DNA from: Flammeovirgaceae bacterium
GTDB taxonomy: Bacteria > Bacteroidota > Bacteroidia > Cytophagales > Cyclobacteriaceae
DNA: 64,000 nt
Reading direction: 5' to 3'
Assembly: GCA_015180985.1 (NCBI GenBank)
Contig: CP054185.1
Coordinates: 1,605,001-1,669,000 of the forward strand
The notes under the pieces were generated by a model. It was not told the DNA's origin, ran no database searches, and was given only the letters and a program-made list of their open reading frames with translations. Positions 8,062 through 15,709 of this stretch are shown here, piece after piece. Position 1 is the first letter of the stretch; every line of letters begins with the position of its first letter. The translations under genes were made by a program, and so were the position numbers.

Positions 8062-9725
8062 CCCGGGCCCCTTACTACCCGGCCAGGCCGGGCCCCGGTG
8101 TGCTCTCCGTCTTTCAATACCTGCGTTCCGTTTACAAAAACATGCACCATACCGGTGGAATACTGGTGTGGTTTTTCGAAGGTGGCGTGATCCTGCACCT
8201 TGGCCGGATCAAAAATGGCGAGGTCGGCATAATAGCCGGGTTTCAACGAGCCGCGTTTTTGAATTTTAAGGTTGGCAGCCGGCAGCGAGGTAAGTTTACG
8301 GATGGCTTCTTCCAATGTGATTACTTTCTCATCGCGAACGTATTTGCCGAGCAGCCGGGCAAAGTTGCCGTACGCGCGCGGGTGAGTGTTGGTTTTAATA
8401 AATACGCCTTCGGTAGCGGGCGATTCGGCATCGGAACCAAAGCTTAAATAAGGCAGGGCGATTTGCCGTTTAATGTTTTCTTCGCTCATCATAAAATAAG
8501 CCGTACCAACGCGGGTGCTGTCGGTAATAACCAGATCCATTGCTGTTTCTTCTGGCGATTTGCCGTAGAATGCCGCCACTTCGGCCAGCGTTTTGCCGAC
8601 AAAGCGCTTCAGCGAATCATTGGCAAAATCAAGCAACAGTACCCGGTCAGGGCTGCCGGCCATCAGTAACAAGTTCTCCCATTTGTCAGATGGTTTGCGC
8701 ATTTCATCCAGTGCCTTTTTGCGGATTTTCGGATCCTGCAGTCGCTTGATCCATTCTTTTATACCACCTTCCTGCACCCAGGGCGGCATGGTAGCATCCA
8801 AACCGGTGGCACCGGCAGGATAGGTGTACATATCGGCTGTGATCTTAAGTCCTTCTTTATTGGCCTTATCGATCATCGCCATGACTGAGTCCAGTTTCCA
8901 CCAGTTTTCTTTGCCGGCCATTTTAAGGTGGTAGATTTCGGCCGGCAGGTTGCCTTCGCGTGCAATGCGGATGGTTTCATCAACCGCACCGAAAATGTTG
9001 TTGCCTTCGCTGCGCATGTGGGTTATGTACATACCCCCGTACTGGCCCGCTACTTTGCAGAGTTCAATAAGTTCTTCGGTCGAAGAATAGTTGGCAGGGG
9101 CGTATATCAGCGATGAACCCACACCCAGTGCACCTTCTTCCATGGCTTGCTTTACAAGGGCTTTCATCCGTTCCATTTCTTCGGCTGTGGGCAGGCGGTT
9201 GGCATATCCCAGTTCATGAATACGCAGCGTTGTAGCTCCTACGAATGAAGCCACATTGGGTGCAATGCCTCTCCGCTCCAGCGATTCGAGGTACTCACCC
9301 AGGGTAGTCCAGTCAATATCATATTTCCAGTCGGGGTTGCGCATCATAATATCCTGCTGGTCCGCTTTCATCTTCTCATTCAACGGCCCCATCGACCAGC
9401 CTTCACCAAATACTTCAAGGGTAACACCCTGTCGGATGTCGGCCTGCGAGTTGCCATCCAGAATAAGCGACTCTGTGGCCCAGCTGAGCATGTTGATAAA
9501 GCCCGGTGAAACAGCCAGGCCGTTGGCGTTGATTTCGGTTTTTCCTTTCGCCCGCGACAGATCCCCGATAAACGCAATGGTATCGGCATTAATGCCGATA
9601 TCGGTAACCACAGGCGCTTTACCCGAACCGTCATACAGGGTTCCCTGGCGAATGATGAGATCATAGGTTGTTGTTTGACAAGACAGTGTTGCTGAAAGCA
9701 AGAGGAGATAAAGCAGGTTTTTCAT
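8046..9725 (-). CDS. D-aminoacylase-like amidohydrolase lipoprotein (copy 1)
   Basis: A 559-residue protein with a lipobox signal (LSATLSC, lipidated Cys16), so it is probably anchored in the envelope. It belongs to the N-acyl-D-amino-acid deacylase branch of the amidohydrolases. Recognisable pieces are DLIIRQGTLYDGSG, AVSPGFIN, YITHMRSEG (metal His), EIYHLKMAG (metal His), SFGSDAES (Asp) and LTSLPAANLKIQKRGSLKPG. The usual HxH after PGFID is absent: the sequence reads PGFINMLSWATES, and the usual NCG Cys is GEG. Activity on acyl-D-amino acids is therefore uncertain. It is a tandem paralogue of the gene at 9782-11419 and lies below an S9 peptidase in the same direction, which suggests a secreted peptide-scavenging set. 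Confidence 0.85.
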   Translation of the reverse strand: MKNLLYLLLLSATLSCQTTTYDLIIRQGTLYDGSGKAPVVTDIGINADTIAFIGDLSRAKGKTEINANGLAVSPGFINMLSWATESLILDGNSQADIRQGVTLEVFGEGWSMGPLNEKMKADQQDIMMRNPDWKYDIDWTTLGEYLESLERRGIAPNVASFVGATTLRIHELGYANRLPTAEEMERMKALVKQAMEEGALGVGSSLIYAPANYSSTEELIELCKVAGQYGGMYITHMRSEGNNIFGAVDETIRIAREGNLPAEIYHLKMAGKENWWKLDSVMAMIDKANKEGLKITADMYTYPAGATGLDATMPPWVQEGGIKEWIKRLQDPKIRKKALDEMRKPSDKWENLLLMAGSPDRVLLLDFANDSLKRFVGKTLAEVAAFYGKSPEETAMDLVITDSTRVGTAYFMMSEENIKRQIALPYLSFGSDAESPATEGVFIKTNTHPRAYGNFARLLGKYVRDEKVITLEEAIRKLTSLPAANLKIQKRGSLKPGYYADLAIFDPAKVQDHATFEKPHQYSTGMVHVFVNGTQVLKDGEHTGARPGRVVRGPGWKKQ

Positions 9726-9781
9726 ATTTTTTTTATTTGTAGTTAATAGTACGTGTCACTGAGTGGAGCATAAGTTTTTTA

Positions 9782-11419
9782 TTACCGTTTAATTACCCGA
9801 CCTGGGCGTGCGGGGGTGGGTATTCCGTTATTCAACACCGGCACGCCATTAACAAGTACGTGCACCATTCCGGTTGCGAGTTGCTTTGGGTTTTCGTACG
9901 AGGCAGGATCGTGGACCTTATCAGGATCGAAAATAGCAATGTCGGCAAAGAAGCCCGGCTGAAGCTGTCCCCGTCTTGTCAGCTTCAAGTTGGAGGCCGG
10001 AAGTGATGTCATCCGTCTGACGGCTTCCTGCAAGGAAATAAGTTTTTCGTCACGCGTATACTTTCCGAGTACCCTGGCGAATGCTCCAAAAGCCCGTGGA
10101 TGGGTATTCCAATTCTTGAATAGGGCGGTGGTATCAAGAGAAGCCCCATCTGAACCGAAACTAACATAAGGTAACTGCAGTATCCTCCTTACGTTGCTTT
10201 CAGATTGCAGAAAATAGACCGCTGCTGCAGGGGATTTGTCAGCAACGATCAGATCAAGTACAGTTTCATCGGCATTTTTCCCGTGCATTCGGGCCACTTC
10301 GTCCAGACGCTTACCCTGATAAAGTTTGTTTAGGGAATCAAGCCGGAAACCAAGGATCAGCACATCTTCTGGTTCGGAGTTCTTGATCGGTATGCCCGCG
10401 GCCATTTCATGGAGCACCTTGTTGCGAATGGCAGGGTTTTTCAGACGTTTCCGCATGGTCGATCCGCCACCTTCCTGTACCCAATCCGGTATGCGCTCCT
10501 GTAAGGAGGTGTTCGAAGCGGCATACGGGTACATATTGGCTGTGATCTTGAGGCCGGCCCGTTGGGCTCTTTCGATTTTGGCGAGCACGCTATCGAGTTT
10601 ATTCCAATTTCGTGCATGATTGATTTTAAGGTGGTATATCTCCGTTGGTATAGAAGCTTCCCGGGCTACCCGGAAAGTTTCCTGCAGGGCATCATAAATA
10701 AAATCGCTTTCACTGCGCATGTGTGTAATGTAAATACCATGATATTCAGCGGCTACTTTAGCCAATGCGATGAGCTCTTCCGGTTCAGCATAACTTGCGG
10801 GCGGATAGATGAGTGAAGAACTCAAACCCAGTGCGCCCTGCTGCATTGCTTCGCGGACCAGTTGTTTCATTTGTTCAATTTCTGTCGAATCCGGTCTCCG
10901 GTTGGCAAAACCCAGCACAAAATTGCGGACGGAGGTATGACCTACAAAAGAGGCAATGTTTGGAGAAACTCCGCGCTTCATCATGTAATCAAAAAAACCA
11001 CCCAGTGTAGTCCATAAACTGTCAGATTCGCTTTGTGTTTTTCTTTTTACAGGACCCGGACTCCAACCTTCACCGAAGATTTCAAGCGTAACTCCCTGTT
11101 TGATATCACTCATCGCGCGACCGTCCAGCATGAGTGACAGGGAGGCCATACTGTTCATGTTGATGAAACCAGGCGAAACGGCTAATCCTCCGGCATCAAT
11201 TATTTTTTTTGATTTCGCATGCTTCAGGTTCCCGATGGCGGCTATGGAGTCGTGGAGTATTCCAATGTCGCCATAAAAAGGGGGTGATCCCGATCCGTTA
11301 TAGATCATTCCGTTGAGGATAAGCGTGTCGTACTCCGGGGGTTCCTTTTGTGTACAGTGCATCAACAACGCGGGTACAAAAGCAAATAAAACCAGCAACA
11401 ACCAACGGACGCTATGCAT
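9782..11419 (-). CDS. D-aminoacylase-like amidohydrolase lipoprotein (copy 2)
   Basis: A 545-residue tandem paralogue of the downstream gene, with its own lipobox (ALLMHC, Cys22). It keeps the same landmarks: DTLILNGMIYNGSG, GLAVSPGFINMNSMAS, FGEGWSPGP, YITHMRSES, EIYHLKINH, SFGSDGAS and MTSLPASNLKLTRRGQLQPG. As in copy 1, the HxH of the amidohydrolase first strand is replaced (here by NSM) and the NCG cysteine position is GEG. Shared loss of the same ligands argues that the change predates the duplication and is functional, not decay. It lies 66 bp downstream of the S9 peptidase gene and 56 bp upstream of copy 1; co-transcription is likely. Confidence 0.85.
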   Translation of the reverse strand: MHSVRWLLLVLFAFVPALLMHCTQKEPPEYDTLILNGMIYNGSGSPPFYGDIGILHDSIAAIGNLKHAKSKKIIDAGGLAVSPGFINMNSMASLSLMLDGRAMSDIKQGVTLEIFGEGWSPGPVKRKTQSESDSLWTTLGGFFDYMMKRGVSPNIASFVGHTSVRNFVLGFANRRPDSTEIEQMKQLVREAMQQGALGLSSSLIYPPASYAEPEELIALAKVAAEYHGIYITHMRSESDFIYDALQETFRVAREASIPTEIYHLKINHARNWNKLDSVLAKIERAQRAGLKITANMYPYAASNTSLQERIPDWVQEGGGSTMRKRLKNPAIRNKVLHEMAAGIPIKNSEPEDVLILGFRLDSLNKLYQGKRLDEVARMHGKNADETVLDLIVADKSPAAAVYFLQSESNVRRILQLPYVSFGSDGASLDTTALFKNWNTHPRAFGAFARVLGKYTRDEKLISLQEAVRRMTSLPASNLKLTRRGQLQPGFFADIAIFDPDKVHDPASYENPKQLATGMVHVLVNGVPVLNNGIPTPARPGRVIKR

Positions 11420-11485
11420 GGATTACCGGATAAAGCTTTTACTCTCGTTGCAACGGTTTGATGGTTCAGCTACCCGCAAATGTCA

Positions 11486-13924
11486 TTACTTTCCGGCCTT
11501 AGCATCCGCTTTTTTCGCTTCCTTTCCCTCATGCTTTACGTACGTTTCCAGCCAGCGATCCATTTCCCAAAGGGTGTGCATAATGCTTTCTTTAGCGGCA
11601 TAGCCGTGGCTTTCGTGGGGGAGTAAAACAAACCGTGCTGTACCACCATGCCCTTTAATGGCGTTGTAGAACCGTTCGGTTTGAATAGGGAACGTGCCTG
11701 TATTGTTGTCGGCTTCACCATGAATGAACAGGATGGGCTCCTTTAGTTTATCGGCAAACGAGAAGGGCGACATGATGTAGTAAACCTGAGGAGCTTCCCA
11801 GTAGGTACGGGGTTCGGCCTGGAAGCCGAAGGGAGTAAGGGTTCGGTTGTACGCTCCGCTGCGCGCAATGCCGGCTTTGAAAATATCGGAGTGGGCCAGC
11901 AGGTTGGCCGTCATAAATGCACCATACGAATGCCCGCCAACCCCAACACGGTTTTTATCCAGCACACCCAGCGAAGCGGCATAATCAACCACGGCCTGTG
12001 CGCTGGCCACCAGTTGTTCAACGTAGGTATCGTTAGGTTCTTTTTCGCCTTCACCTACAATAGGCATGGTGGCATTATCCAGCACGGCATAGCCACGGGC
12101 TACCCAGAAAATGGGGCCGCCCGAACTTAGCCGGGTAAACGAATATTTAGATCCGCGCACCTGCCCTGCCGCATCGCTGCTTTTGAACTCGCGCGGATAC
12201 GCCCAGACAAAACCCGGCAGGGGGCCGTCTTCCTTTTTGTAGCCGGGCGGAAGATATAAATCAGCCGTCAGGTCAACGCCATCGGCACGTTTGTAACGCA
12301 GCACCTGTTTTTTTACATCGCGCAGTTGCGGGTACGGATGTTCAAAAGAGGTAAGCTGTGTAACCTTTGATGATCCGATGGTGCGCAGATAATAATTCGG
12401 GTTTTCGCTGTTCGATTCGCGCGAAGTGGCAAACGTACCTTTCTTCGGATCGAGCAGGGCTACAACAAATTCGTAATAAGGTGCCTGGCATTGCCACAGC
12501 CGGCTTTTCTTTCCGGTGGTTAAATCCAGTTTATCCAGAAAGGGCATATCGCCTTCGGGCGAGGAGCCCTGCCCGCTGAAATAAACCGAGTTGTCTTTAT
12601 TGACCATCAGAACGCTTCGGCCGAAAGCATTGAAAGTTGTTAGTGCATTGCCGGGATCGTTATAGGCATCTTCATAGTTGCGATCAATCAATACTTTTTT
12701 GGCAAGTGTTTCCGGGTTGACCTGGTACGTCCGTTCTTTCCTGTCATTAATCCAGCGTTCGTACACCCAGGCTGTACTGTTATTACCCCAGATTATATAC
12801 GCGTAGCGCAAGGGCAGACTGATAAGTTCTTTTGGCTGAGCGGTAAACGGAAAATCCCACGTAAAAACTTTGTCGCGGATGTCGGCCTTTGCTTTTGGAT
12901 CACCGCCATCCTGCGCCTGCACCCAGTACAGGGTGGCGGGTTTATCGGCTCGCCATGCGTGGTTGCGCGGTTCTTTGTGTGTGGCATTGTTGCCGATGGG
13001 GATGTAATCGGTTAACGGAACATCCACCACATCCTTCACCGTTTTACCATCCCGATCAATTATCTGTACCAGGTGAGGAAACCGGTTTACCGGAACCAGG
13101 TAGGAGAAGGGCTTGTGAATCAACTCGACCAGTATAAGGTTGCCATCAGGCGATGGATCGTAATCACCATGTATAGCCGATGGACTGAGTGTTTTTTCTT
13201 CACCACTATTCAGGTTTTTCAATATCAAATCGCTGGTGGTGTAGTATTCAAACGCCATTTCATCGTAGGGGTTTTTCAGCAGATCCTGAAAGGTAGGTGC
13301 TGGTGTTTTTTTACCCAGGTTTTCTTCCACCACCGGACCGGTTGGTACCCTCGATTTAGCCGGAAGCGGCCTGAGGTTTTGCGGAACCGCGGTAAACAGT
13401 ACATGCTGTGAATCAGAAAGCCAGGAATAGGCTCCGCCCAGCGTATTGTTAAGTTTGCGCTCGGTAATGCGGGTGGCAGTAAACGATGTTAAATCAATCA
13501 CCCAGAGTTCAAGCTGGTTAGGGTTGTTCTGTATGAACGCCACTTTTTTACTGTCGGGTGAAAAACCGGCACTGTTTAATAATAATGGAGCAGGAAGATT
13601 TTTGATTTCGTATTCCTTGCCGGTTGCAATATGTTTTGCTTTTAACCCGATGATGTAGTTGCCGCGGCTGGGGCCGAAATTATCGGGATTGATACGCAGG
13701 CCTGCGAGCCTCAACTCAGGGCGCGATAATTGTTCAATGGTTGGAAAATCCGAACGTTCCATCAGCAGCATCCATTGCCGGTCGGGTGAAAAGCTGACGA
13801 ACGGGGTAAGCGGGGCTTCAACGAGTTTGGCAATTTCTTCCGGAGGGCGTTGGTAAATTATATTTTCCTGGGCGCTGGCTGCGAAAATGACCAGCAAAAA
13901 AAGTAGCCACGTAATTCTTTTCAT
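11486..13924 (-). CDS. Secreted S9 family (prolyl oligopeptidase-type) peptidase
   Basis: An 812-residue protein with a cleavable signal peptide (MKRITWLLFLLVIFAASAQ). It has an N-terminal beta-propeller region rich in FSPDxK/Q motifs and a C-terminal alpha/beta hydrolase domain. The nucleophile elbow GGHSYGAF places Ser666 as catalytic; HGEADNNTGTFPIQ supplies the Asp and LLPHESHGY the His. The propeller segment VSFSPDRQWMLLMERSDFP and the overall length match the glutamyl-endopeptidase-like branch of S9 enzymes. It should cleave short peptides in the periplasm. The first gene of a minus-strand cluster with two D-aminoacylase-like lipoproteins, it probably feeds them peptides or modified amino acids (inference). 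Confidence 0.88.
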   Translation of the reverse strand: MKRITWLLFLLVIFAASAQENIIYQRPPEEIAKLVEAPLTPFVSFSPDRQWMLLMERSDFPTIEQLSRPELRLAGLRINPDNFGPSRGNYIIGLKAKHIATGKEYEIKNLPAPLLLNSAGFSPDSKKVAFIQNNPNQLELWVIDLTSFTATRITERKLNNTLGGAYSWLSDSQHVLFTAVPQNLRPLPAKSRVPTGPVVEENLGKKTPAPTFQDLLKNPYDEMAFEYYTTSDLILKNLNSGEEKTLSPSAIHGDYDPSPDGNLILVELIHKPFSYLVPVNRFPHLVQIIDRDGKTVKDVVDVPLTDYIPIGNNATHKEPRNHAWRADKPATLYWVQAQDGGDPKAKADIRDKVFTWDFPFTAQPKELISLPLRYAYIIWGNNSTAWVYERWINDRKERTYQVNPETLAKKVLIDRNYEDAYNDPGNALTTFNAFGRSVLMVNKDNSVYFSGQGSSPEGDMPFLDKLDLTTGKKSRLWQCQAPYYEFVVALLDPKKGTFATSRESNSENPNYYLRTIGSSKVTQLTSFEHPYPQLRDVKKQVLRYKRADGVDLTADLYLPPGYKKEDGPLPGFVWAYPREFKSSDAAGQVRGSKYSFTRLSSGGPIFWVARGYAVLDNATMPIVGEGEKEPNDTYVEQLVASAQAVVDYAASLGVLDKNRVGVGGHSYGAFMTANLLAHSDIFKAGIARSGAYNRTLTPFGFQAEPRTYWEAPQVYYIMSPFSFADKLKEPILFIHGEADNNTGTFPIQTERFYNAIKGHGGTARFVLLPHESHGYAAKESIMHTLWEMDRWLETYVKHEGKEAKKADAKAGK

Positions 13925-13993
13925 AGATTGGGAATTTAGAGATGGCCAATGTACAACAATCAGGGGTTGTATTCCAGAGGAATTTGATAAACG

Positions 13994-14019
13994 AAAAACC
14001 CCGGTGTTGCCCGGGGTTT
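13994..14019 (-). terminator. Terminator of the hibernation factor gene
   Basis: Stem AAACCCCGG (13996-14004) / CCGGGGTTT (14011-14019) with a six-base loop. On the minus strand it ends in TTTTT (13998-13994). It lies just after the hpf stop and separates it from the S9 peptidase. Confidence 0.85.
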
Positions 14020-14022
14020 CAA

Positions 14023-14319
14023 TTAGCTTCTCTTCTTTTCTTTCCAGTCTTTCAGTTGCCGTTCCAGCGTATCAACTGCTTTCTGGATTCCCTCTTCGAA
14101 TGATTCCGTTTGCTTTTTTACAAACAGATCGTTTCCGGGTATGCCCAGCCGTATCTCACACACTTTGTTGTTTTTCTTTTCTGATTTCTCAATACGCAGC
14201 ACCACCCGACTATCAATAATCCGGTCGCTGAACTTTTCGAGTTTTTCTACTTTTTCATTCACCAGGTCCAGCAGGCTCTGGCGGGGGGTAAAATCCAGTG
14301 TTTGAACGTGTACTTTCAT
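14023..14319 (-). CDS. hpf: Ribosome hibernation-promoting factor, short HPF/YfiA type
   Basis: A 98-residue basic protein that matches the S30EA/HPF fold. It starts MKVHVQTLDFTPRQSLLDLV and has the beta-alpha-beta-beta-beta-alpha pattern with conserved EKVEKLEKF, VVLRIEKSEK and KKQTESFEEGIQKAVDTLERQL. It lacks the C-terminal dimerisation domain of long HPF, so it is the short form that silences ribosomes in stationary phase. It sits downstream of the SQR-like flavoprotein on the same strand (34 bp gap) and ends in a strong terminator. Confidence 0.9.
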   Translation of the reverse strand: MKVHVQTLDFTPRQSLLDLVNEKVEKLEKFSDRIIDSRVVLRIEKSEKKNNKVCEIRLGIPGNDLFVKKQTESFEEGIQKAVDTLERQLKDWKEKKRS

Positions 14320-14353
14320 TTTCTAAAGTTTTAAATCTCAGCTTGCCATACGG

Positions 14354-15568
14354 CTACGGGAGCATCGACAGGCCGTGCTTAAACTTAAGCAGAAAATATT
14401 TTTCAACAAGCAGTTTGGTCCAGTCGTTAAAAATGTTGGGTATCATCACGGCAAACTTACGCGGTTTAAACAGGTGGTCACCCATGATAATAACCTCTTT
14501 GTGGCCGGCATCCATTACACACACGGCCGGAATTTTACCCCAATCGCGTTTTACAAACTTTTGCTTACCACGAATTTCATTAACGATATTCTTCACGGCA
14601 ATTTTGGCTGATACTTCGGTGGGGAAACCGGTTTTCGGCACCCCGAAAGGCACTACGCAGGCAAAGGGCGCTTTTACTTCAACAGCAAGGCCAACGGCAT
14701 ACACGTTTTTGTACGTAATATGCTGGTAGCCCTCGTTGCAAACCACAAAGCCTTTTTCGTCAACCAGTTCGGGTGAGTGGAACATGGCTTCCGTTCCGAT
14801 AAACGGTGGCATAATCATGGCCATTTTATAAGGCAGTTCGGTGCCGTCCTTCAGGTAAATAGTTTCTTTTTCGATGCGATCGACAGAGGCGTTAGTGTAC
14901 CACTTGATGTTGTACATCTTCATAAACATTTCAAGCATGGTTTGGCCGCCTGTAATGCCGCCAATACCAAAGTGCCCGAGGAAGGGCTCCGGTGTAAACC
15001 AGGTAAGCGTTACTTTGTCGCGGATTTTGCGCTTACGCAGTTCCTTATCCAGATTAAACAGGTACTCGTAGGCTGCACCCATACAACTTGCGCTTTGTGT
15101 GGCGCCTACTACTACCGGTCCAGGGTTGGCCGTCAGTTCGTCCAGTTTTTTAAGGGCCCGTTCACCGTATTTGGGTATCACAATATTTTCTACATACCCT
15201 TTTTCGGGATGCAGGTTTTCAATAATGTTAAAGTCCATCTGGATGCCCGTAGAGATGACCAGATAGTCGTAGGTAAAGTTTCCACTTTGTTTTGTTTCCA
15301 CGGTGTTTTGTTGGGGGTTAACCCGCGTGGCCGCATCCTGTATAAACCGGATTCCTTTTTTCTCCATGATCGGCCTTATCGGGAAGCTGATGTCGTTGAG
15401 TTTGCGCCTGCCGAAAGGCACCCAGATGAGGGACGGTATAAAGGTAAAATCCGGGTTAGGCGAAATAACTGTTACGGTGGCCTGGTTCTTCAGTTTGCGC
15501 TGCAATTCGAGTGCGGCTGTGGCCCCGCCAAAATTGCTGCCCAGTACGATGATATTTTTTGTTTTCAT
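14354..15568 (-). CDS. Sulfide:quinone oxidoreductase-like FAD flavoprotein
   Basis: A 404-residue two-dinucleotide-binding flavoprotein. The N-terminus has the FAD-binding IIVLGSNFGGATAALEL motif. A second nucleotide-binding segment (TYDYLVISTGIQMDF) follows. Cys162 in QSASCMGAAYE aligns with a redox Cys of sulfide:quinone oxidoreductases, and Cys304 lies in PFACVVPFGVPKTGFP, which resembles the SQR C-terminal VPKTG segment. Two of the usual three SQR cysteines are thus visible. It probably oxidises sulfide or a related thiol to feed quinone; a type II NADH dehydrogenase is the alternative. The start is set at ATG 15568, directly before the FAD motif. The longer frame to 15655 would run through two perfect palindromes that look regulatory. 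Confidence 0.75.
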   Translation of the reverse strand: MKTKNIIVLGSNFGGATAALELQRKLKNQATVTVISPNPDFTFIPSLIWVPFGRRKLNDISFPIRPIMEKKGIRFIQDAATRVNPQQNTVETKQSGNFTYDYLVISTGIQMDFNIIENLHPEKGYVENIVIPKYGERALKKLDELTANPGPVVVGATQSASCMGAAYEYLFNLDKELRKRKIRDKVTLTWFTPEPFLGHFGIGGITGGQTMLEMFMKMYNIKWYTNASVDRIEKETIYLKDGTELPYKMAMIMPPFIGTEAMFHSPELVDEKGFVVCNEGYQHITYKNVYAVGLAVEVKAPFACVVPFGVPKTGFPTEVSAKIAVKNIVNEIRGKQKFVKRDWGKIPAVCVMDAGHKEVIIMGDHLFKPRKFAVMIPNIFNDWTKLLVEKYFLLKFKHGLSMLP

Positions 15569-15587
15569 ATGGGTTTGATTTTTGTTG

Positions 15588-15615
15588 TTCATATCGGTCT
15601 TAATTCCGATATGAA
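15588..15615. promoter_or_regulatory. Palindrome 1 upstream of the SQR-like gene
   Basis: Perfect inverted repeat TTCATATCGG (15588-15597) / CCGATATGAA (15606-15615) with an eight-base loop, 20 bp before the chosen start of the flavoprotein. It shares three bases with palindrome 2. It could be a repressor operator or an mRNA leader hairpin. Confidence 0.6.
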
Positions 15616-15639
15616 TTAACCAACAGAATTGGTTAATTC
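15613..15639. promoter_or_regulatory. Palindrome 2 upstream of the SQR-like gene
   Basis: Perfect inverted repeat GAATTAACCAA (15613-15623) / TTGGTTAATTC (15629-15639) with a five-base loop. It abuts palindrome 1 and overlaps it by GAA, so as RNA the two hairpins compete at the junction. Confidence 0.6.
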
Positions 15640-15688
15640 CGGTAACTGCGGTCACAATGCGACCTGATGTTTATCATTTCGATTGCTA

Positions 15689-15709
15689 AAAAATACTGAC
15701 GTTAGTCAG
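15689..15709 (-). terminator. Terminator of the penicillin acylase gene
   Basis: On the minus strand CTGAC / GTCAG (15709-15705 and 15700-15696) forms a short stem with loop TAAC. It is followed by TATTTTTT down to 15689. It overlaps the acylase stop codon. Confidence 0.5.

Noticed and set aside
15569-15655. Longer start of the SQR-like protein
   Set aside because: The extra N-terminus would be encoded by the two palindromes and has no FAD-family match; ATG 15568 is directly before the FAD motif.
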